Shown here: positions 7,076 to 8,836 of the stretch, piece after piece
Layout of the letters: each line of letters starts with the position of its first letter
Numbering within the stretch: position 1 is the stretch's first letter
Source: Pseudomonadota bacterium
GTDB taxonomy: Bacteria; Pseudomonadota; Gammaproteobacteria; Enterobacterales; Succinivibrionaceae
Length of the DNA stretch: 8,836 nt
Direction of reading: 5' to 3'
Assembly: GCA_023460615.1 (NCBI GenBank)
Contig: JAEWPL010000217.1
Coordinates: 1-8,836 of the forward strand
Translations under genes and position numbers: made by a program
Notes under the pieces: generated by a model
Told to the model about the DNA's origin: nothing
Seen by the model: the letters and a program-made list of their open reading frames with translations, nothing else
Databases searched by the model: none

Positions 7076-7786
7076 CTAGCCTAAAATTTTTCTCATTGTT
7101 TCTGCAGAAGTGCTCTGTATGCTGTTGTATGTATCAAGAGATCTTGAAACTGTCTGCATCATACTCTCTGAGAATGACTTTAACTGATCTGCAATAGCAT
7201 TAAGTCTAGTCTGTTCACTCTGTAATCTTTTTTGAGCAGCATCAGAAACGCCGCTTAGGTACTCACCAGTAGCGCTTGAAATTCCGCCAAGCTTGTCTGT
7301 AACTTTACCTACAGCATCTGCCAGTTTTAAAGTCTGTTCATCAACTTTACTTCCTAAACTCATGCCAAACTGTACACATCCACCAATAATAGACACTGAA
7401 TTTGCAACTATCGAACAGATCAATTTATTAGTTGCATTTGATTCAATTTCTTTAGCTTCCTTTTCAAGTACTTCTGCACTTGCCATCTGAGCCTCATACT
7501 GTGCAAGTCTGTTCTCATGAGCCTGCTCAGATAAGGTTTTAGCAATCATGCTTAATATCAGTGCAGCTGCTGATAAACCATTCTCATAAGTTTTTTTTGT
7601 TATACTTTTTGCAAATGGAGCATCAAGAACAGGCAGTTCATTTTTTGATGAACCAGTATTTTTAATGCTATCAAGTTCAACAGTTTCCTTAATAGATGAT
7701 GTTTTATCTGTAGCTACAACATCTTGGCTATTTTCAATACCGTAAGATGAATTTACAGGAATATTATTGTTAACGTTCATGTTCAT
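7076..7786 (-). CDS. sctB: T3SS translocator SctB (YopD/SseD/EspB/IpaC-like)
   Basis: This 236-residue protein would be the minor translocator that forms the pore in the host membrane together with SctE. The Asn/Ser-rich N-terminus (1-45) is like an unstructured T3SS export signal. LPVLDAP at 51-57 fits the P-x-L-x-x-P motif of class II chaperone binding. A hydrophobic helix at about 70-84 (GLSAAALILSMIAKT), a charged coiled coil at 86-118 (EQAHENRLAQYEAQMASAEV), a hydrophobic segment at 121-146 with ICSIVANSVSIIGG, and a C-terminal helical coiled coil (147-235) rich in Ala/Gln/Ser complete it. This layout resembles SseD/EspB/YopD; sequence identity in this family is low. It follows the larger translocator by 11 nt with AGGAG 8 nt before the ATG. 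The Met at residue 3 is an alternative start, less well spaced. Confidence 0.82.
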   Translation of the reverse strand: MNMNVNNNIPVNSSYGIENSQDVVATDKTSSIKETVELDSIKNTGSSKNELPVLDAPFAKSITKKTYENGLSAAALILSMIAKTLSEQAHENRLAQYEAQMASAEVLEKEAKEIESNATNKLICSIVANSVSIIGGCVQFGMSLGSKVDEQTLKLADAVGKVTDKLGGISSATGEYLSGVSDAAQKRLQSEQTRLNAIADQLKSFSESMMQTVSRSLDTYNSIQSTSAETMRKILG

Positions 7787-7794
7787 AGTAATAT

Positions 7795-7799
7795 CTCCT
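7795..7799 (-). promoter_or_regulatory. Ribosome binding site of sctB overlapping the sctE stop
   Basis: On the minus strand the sctE stop TAG is part of TAGGAG, and AGGAG lies 8 nt before the sctB ATG. This should couple production of the two translocators. Confidence 0.6.
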
Positions 7800-8790
7800 A
7801 TGCCATCGAAGGTGAAGCTGCAACCAGGTTATGCATAGTTTCATTGCAGTCATCAACCATCTTTTTTACACCATCAGCAACAGACTGTGCCTTTTCAAGA
7901 ATCTTTTTGATCTGCTCTGTATCGGAGTCATCTGCACCCTTAAGCCTTTGCAAAATAGCCTGAAGTTTCTTAATATCTGCATTTAAATTTTCATAATCAT
8001 TCTTGTATACAGCACTAACAATACCGCCGGCACCTGATACCACCTGAGTAAAACCAGATGCTGCACTTCCAACTTTTGATGCGGTTAATGAAAGTGAGTT
8101 TGCTAAACTAGCTGAAGCCTGAGCGGCACCTACACCAGTCATAATGGCACCGGTAATACCTATAGCAAGGCTTATACCTAATCCGATCCATTTTGCTACA
8201 GCTGAGTCCTTATCAATACTTGCAATACCAGCGGCAATCGATACCTTTCCGCCTGATATGGCTGATGCTGCAGAATCCAAGGATGACAGTAACAGAAGAC
8301 CTGCACCGATACCCATAACAACGTTACCTGTTGATACAGCAGCAACCATTGCTACAGCTCCGACAATAATACCTACTATAGATCCAATTGCCTTGAAGAC
8401 TCCGACAAGTTTATCCCAGAAGCTTGATTTTTCAGCCTTTTCGACCTGCTCTTTAAGATCATTAACTCTCTGTTCATTTACTGTCTTTCGTCTTTCAGCT
8501 CTAGCTTTAATTGCAGTTTTTCCACTATCTAAAGCCATCTCTCTTTCTGCCATATTCATAATGGCTTCCATAGCTTCCTGACTCATATTCATTATCGCAG
8601 AGCCTGAAAAAGAAGCTTTTGGTGCATCAAGTTCAGGAAGGCCTGAATCCTTTGTCAGAGAATTTAAAAGCTGAATATCAAGCAGAGACTTACATGATTC
8701 TTTAGCTTTAGCTGTAATTGTTTCAAGCAAAGAATCAATCTGAGATATCTGTGAACCTTGAGTATTATTCAATGAAGAAATCTGAGTCAT
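7798..8790 (-). CDS. sctE: T3SS hydrophobic translocator SctE (YopB/SseC/IpaB-like)
   Basis: This is the major pore-forming translocator, secreted without a Sec signal and inserted in the host membrane. It has 330 residues. The N-terminal region (1-60) is Ser/Gln/Thr-rich and contains LPELDAP at 51-57, matching the P-x-L-x-x-P chaperone-binding motif of IpaB and PopD. Residues 70-122 form a charged helix/coiled coil (AEREMALDSGKTAIKARAER). Two hydrophobic regions follow, at about 128-170 (KLVGVFKAIGSIVGIIVGAV, then GNVVMGIGAGLLLL) and 200-228 (KWIGLGISLAIGITGAIMTG). The C-terminal 60 residues are helical and amphipathic (LNADIKKLQAILQRLKGADD). The two-hydrophobic-segment plan matches YopB and SseC. 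It is shorter than YopB (about 400 residues), mainly at the N-terminus. AGGAG lies 5 nt before the ATG. Confidence 0.88.
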   Translation of the reverse strand: MTQISSLNNTQGSQISQIDSLLETITAKAKESCKSLLDIQLLNSLTKDSGLPELDAPKASFSGSAIMNMSQEAMEAIMNMAEREMALDSGKTAIKARAERRKTVNEQRVNDLKEQVEKAEKSSFWDKLVGVFKAIGSIVGIIVGAVAMVAAVSTGNVVMGIGAGLLLLSSLDSAASAISGGKVSIAAGIASIDKDSAVAKWIGLGISLAIGITGAIMTGVGAAQASASLANSLSLTASKVGSAASGFTQVVSGAGGIVSAVYKNDYENLNADIKKLQAILQRLKGADDSDTEQIKKILEKAQSVADGVKKMVDDCNETMHNLVAASPSMA

Positions 8791-8795
8791 AAAAA

Positions 8796-8800
8796 CTCCT
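8796..8800 (-). promoter_or_regulatory. Ribosome binding site of sctE
   Basis: AGGAG in the minus-strand context AAAAAAGGAGTTTTT, 5 nt before the ATG at 8790. It is one of the strongest sites in the window, consistent with high demand for a secreted translocator. Confidence 0.65.
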
Positions 8801-8803
8801 TTT

Positions 8804-8836
8804 TTACTTCTGATCTTTTAATATGTTTTTTAAAGA
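8804..8836 (-). CDS. Possible 3' end of an upstream gene
   Basis: The last 33 nt of the window on the minus strand read SLKNILKDQK followed by TAA, 13 nt before the sctE ATG. The same tight stop-then-AGGAG spacing occurs at the other junctions, so this may be the C-terminus of a preceding operon gene. In many T3SS loci the class II (SycD/IpgC/SscA) translocator chaperone sits just upstream of the translocators, which is one candidate. Ten residues are too few to identify anything, and it could equally be leader sequence. Confidence 0.25.
   Translation of the reverse strand, partial: SLKNILKDQK

Noticed and set aside
7572..7610. T-run and A-rich stretches in sctB and elsewhere as possible terminators or promoters
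   Set aside because: They lie inside coding sequence, have no stem before the T-run, and reflect Lys codons (AAA) on the minus strand.
8144..8581. Plus-strand 145-codon open frame opposite sctE
   Set aside because: It is the reverse of Ala/Gly/Ile-rich membrane segments, giving a Pro/Ala/Ile-rich translation without family resemblance.
1..8836. CRISPR arrays, tRNA or rRNA genes, insertion sequences, direct repeats
   Set aside because: None seen: the window is fully occupied by consecutive protein-coding genes, with no repeated spacers, inverted terminal repeats or transposase-like frames.

Overview
The window is a contiguous piece of a type III secretion system (T3SS, injectisome) locus. 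All genes are on the minus strand, so transcription runs from position 8836 down to 1. Twelve genes, one of them cut by the window edge, are packed with gaps of 14 nt or less or with short overlaps. No intergenic space could hold an internal promoter or a terminator, so the whole stretch reads as one operon that continues past both ends. No stretch longer than 300 bases lacks a gene.

Layout in transcription order: a possible 3' tail of an upstream gene (8836-8804); hydrophobic translocator of the YopB/SseC/IpaB type (sctE, 8790-7798); second translocator of the YopD/SseD/EspB type (sctB, 7786-7076); a CesT-like class I chaperone (7066-6623); outer-membrane secretin sctC (6613-4871); inner-membrane ring protein sctD (4856-3453); YscE-like needle co-chaperone (3466-3248); needle subunit sctF (3244-3005); YscG-like TPR needle chaperone (2995-2630); inner-ring lipoprotein sctJ (2628-1897); sorting-platform adaptor sctK (1900-1250); ATPase stator sctL (1271-645); and the N-terminal third to half of the export ATPase sctN (635 to the left edge). 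The sctN fragment carries a Walker A loop.

The products cover most of an injectisome. SctC, SctD and SctJ form the membrane rings. SctF is the needle, kept soluble before export by the YscE/YscG-like pair. SctK, SctL and SctN belong to the cytoplasmic sorting platform and ATPase. SctE and SctB would form the pore in a host membrane. The inner rod (sctI), the needle tip, the export-gate proteins (sctR, S, T, U, V), sctQ and the class II translocator chaperone are not in the window. Absence of sctI from its usual place just before sctJ is notable. Both translocators carry the same LPxLDAP heptapeptide at residues 51-57, which fits the P-x-L-x-x-P motif bound by SycD/IpgC/PcrH chaperones.

The organism is a Gram-negative (secretin, lipoprotein, inner-membrane rings) with AT-rich DNA and AGGAG-type ribosome binding sites. 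A T3SS with translocators implies contact with a eukaryotic host. The sctC-D-E-F-G and sctJ-K-L-N runs resemble Ysc/chlamydial-type clusters, while translocators inside the apparatus operon recall SPI-2/LEE-like islands. The taxon cannot be fixed from sequence alone; an AT-rich gut-associated proteobacterium is a guess.
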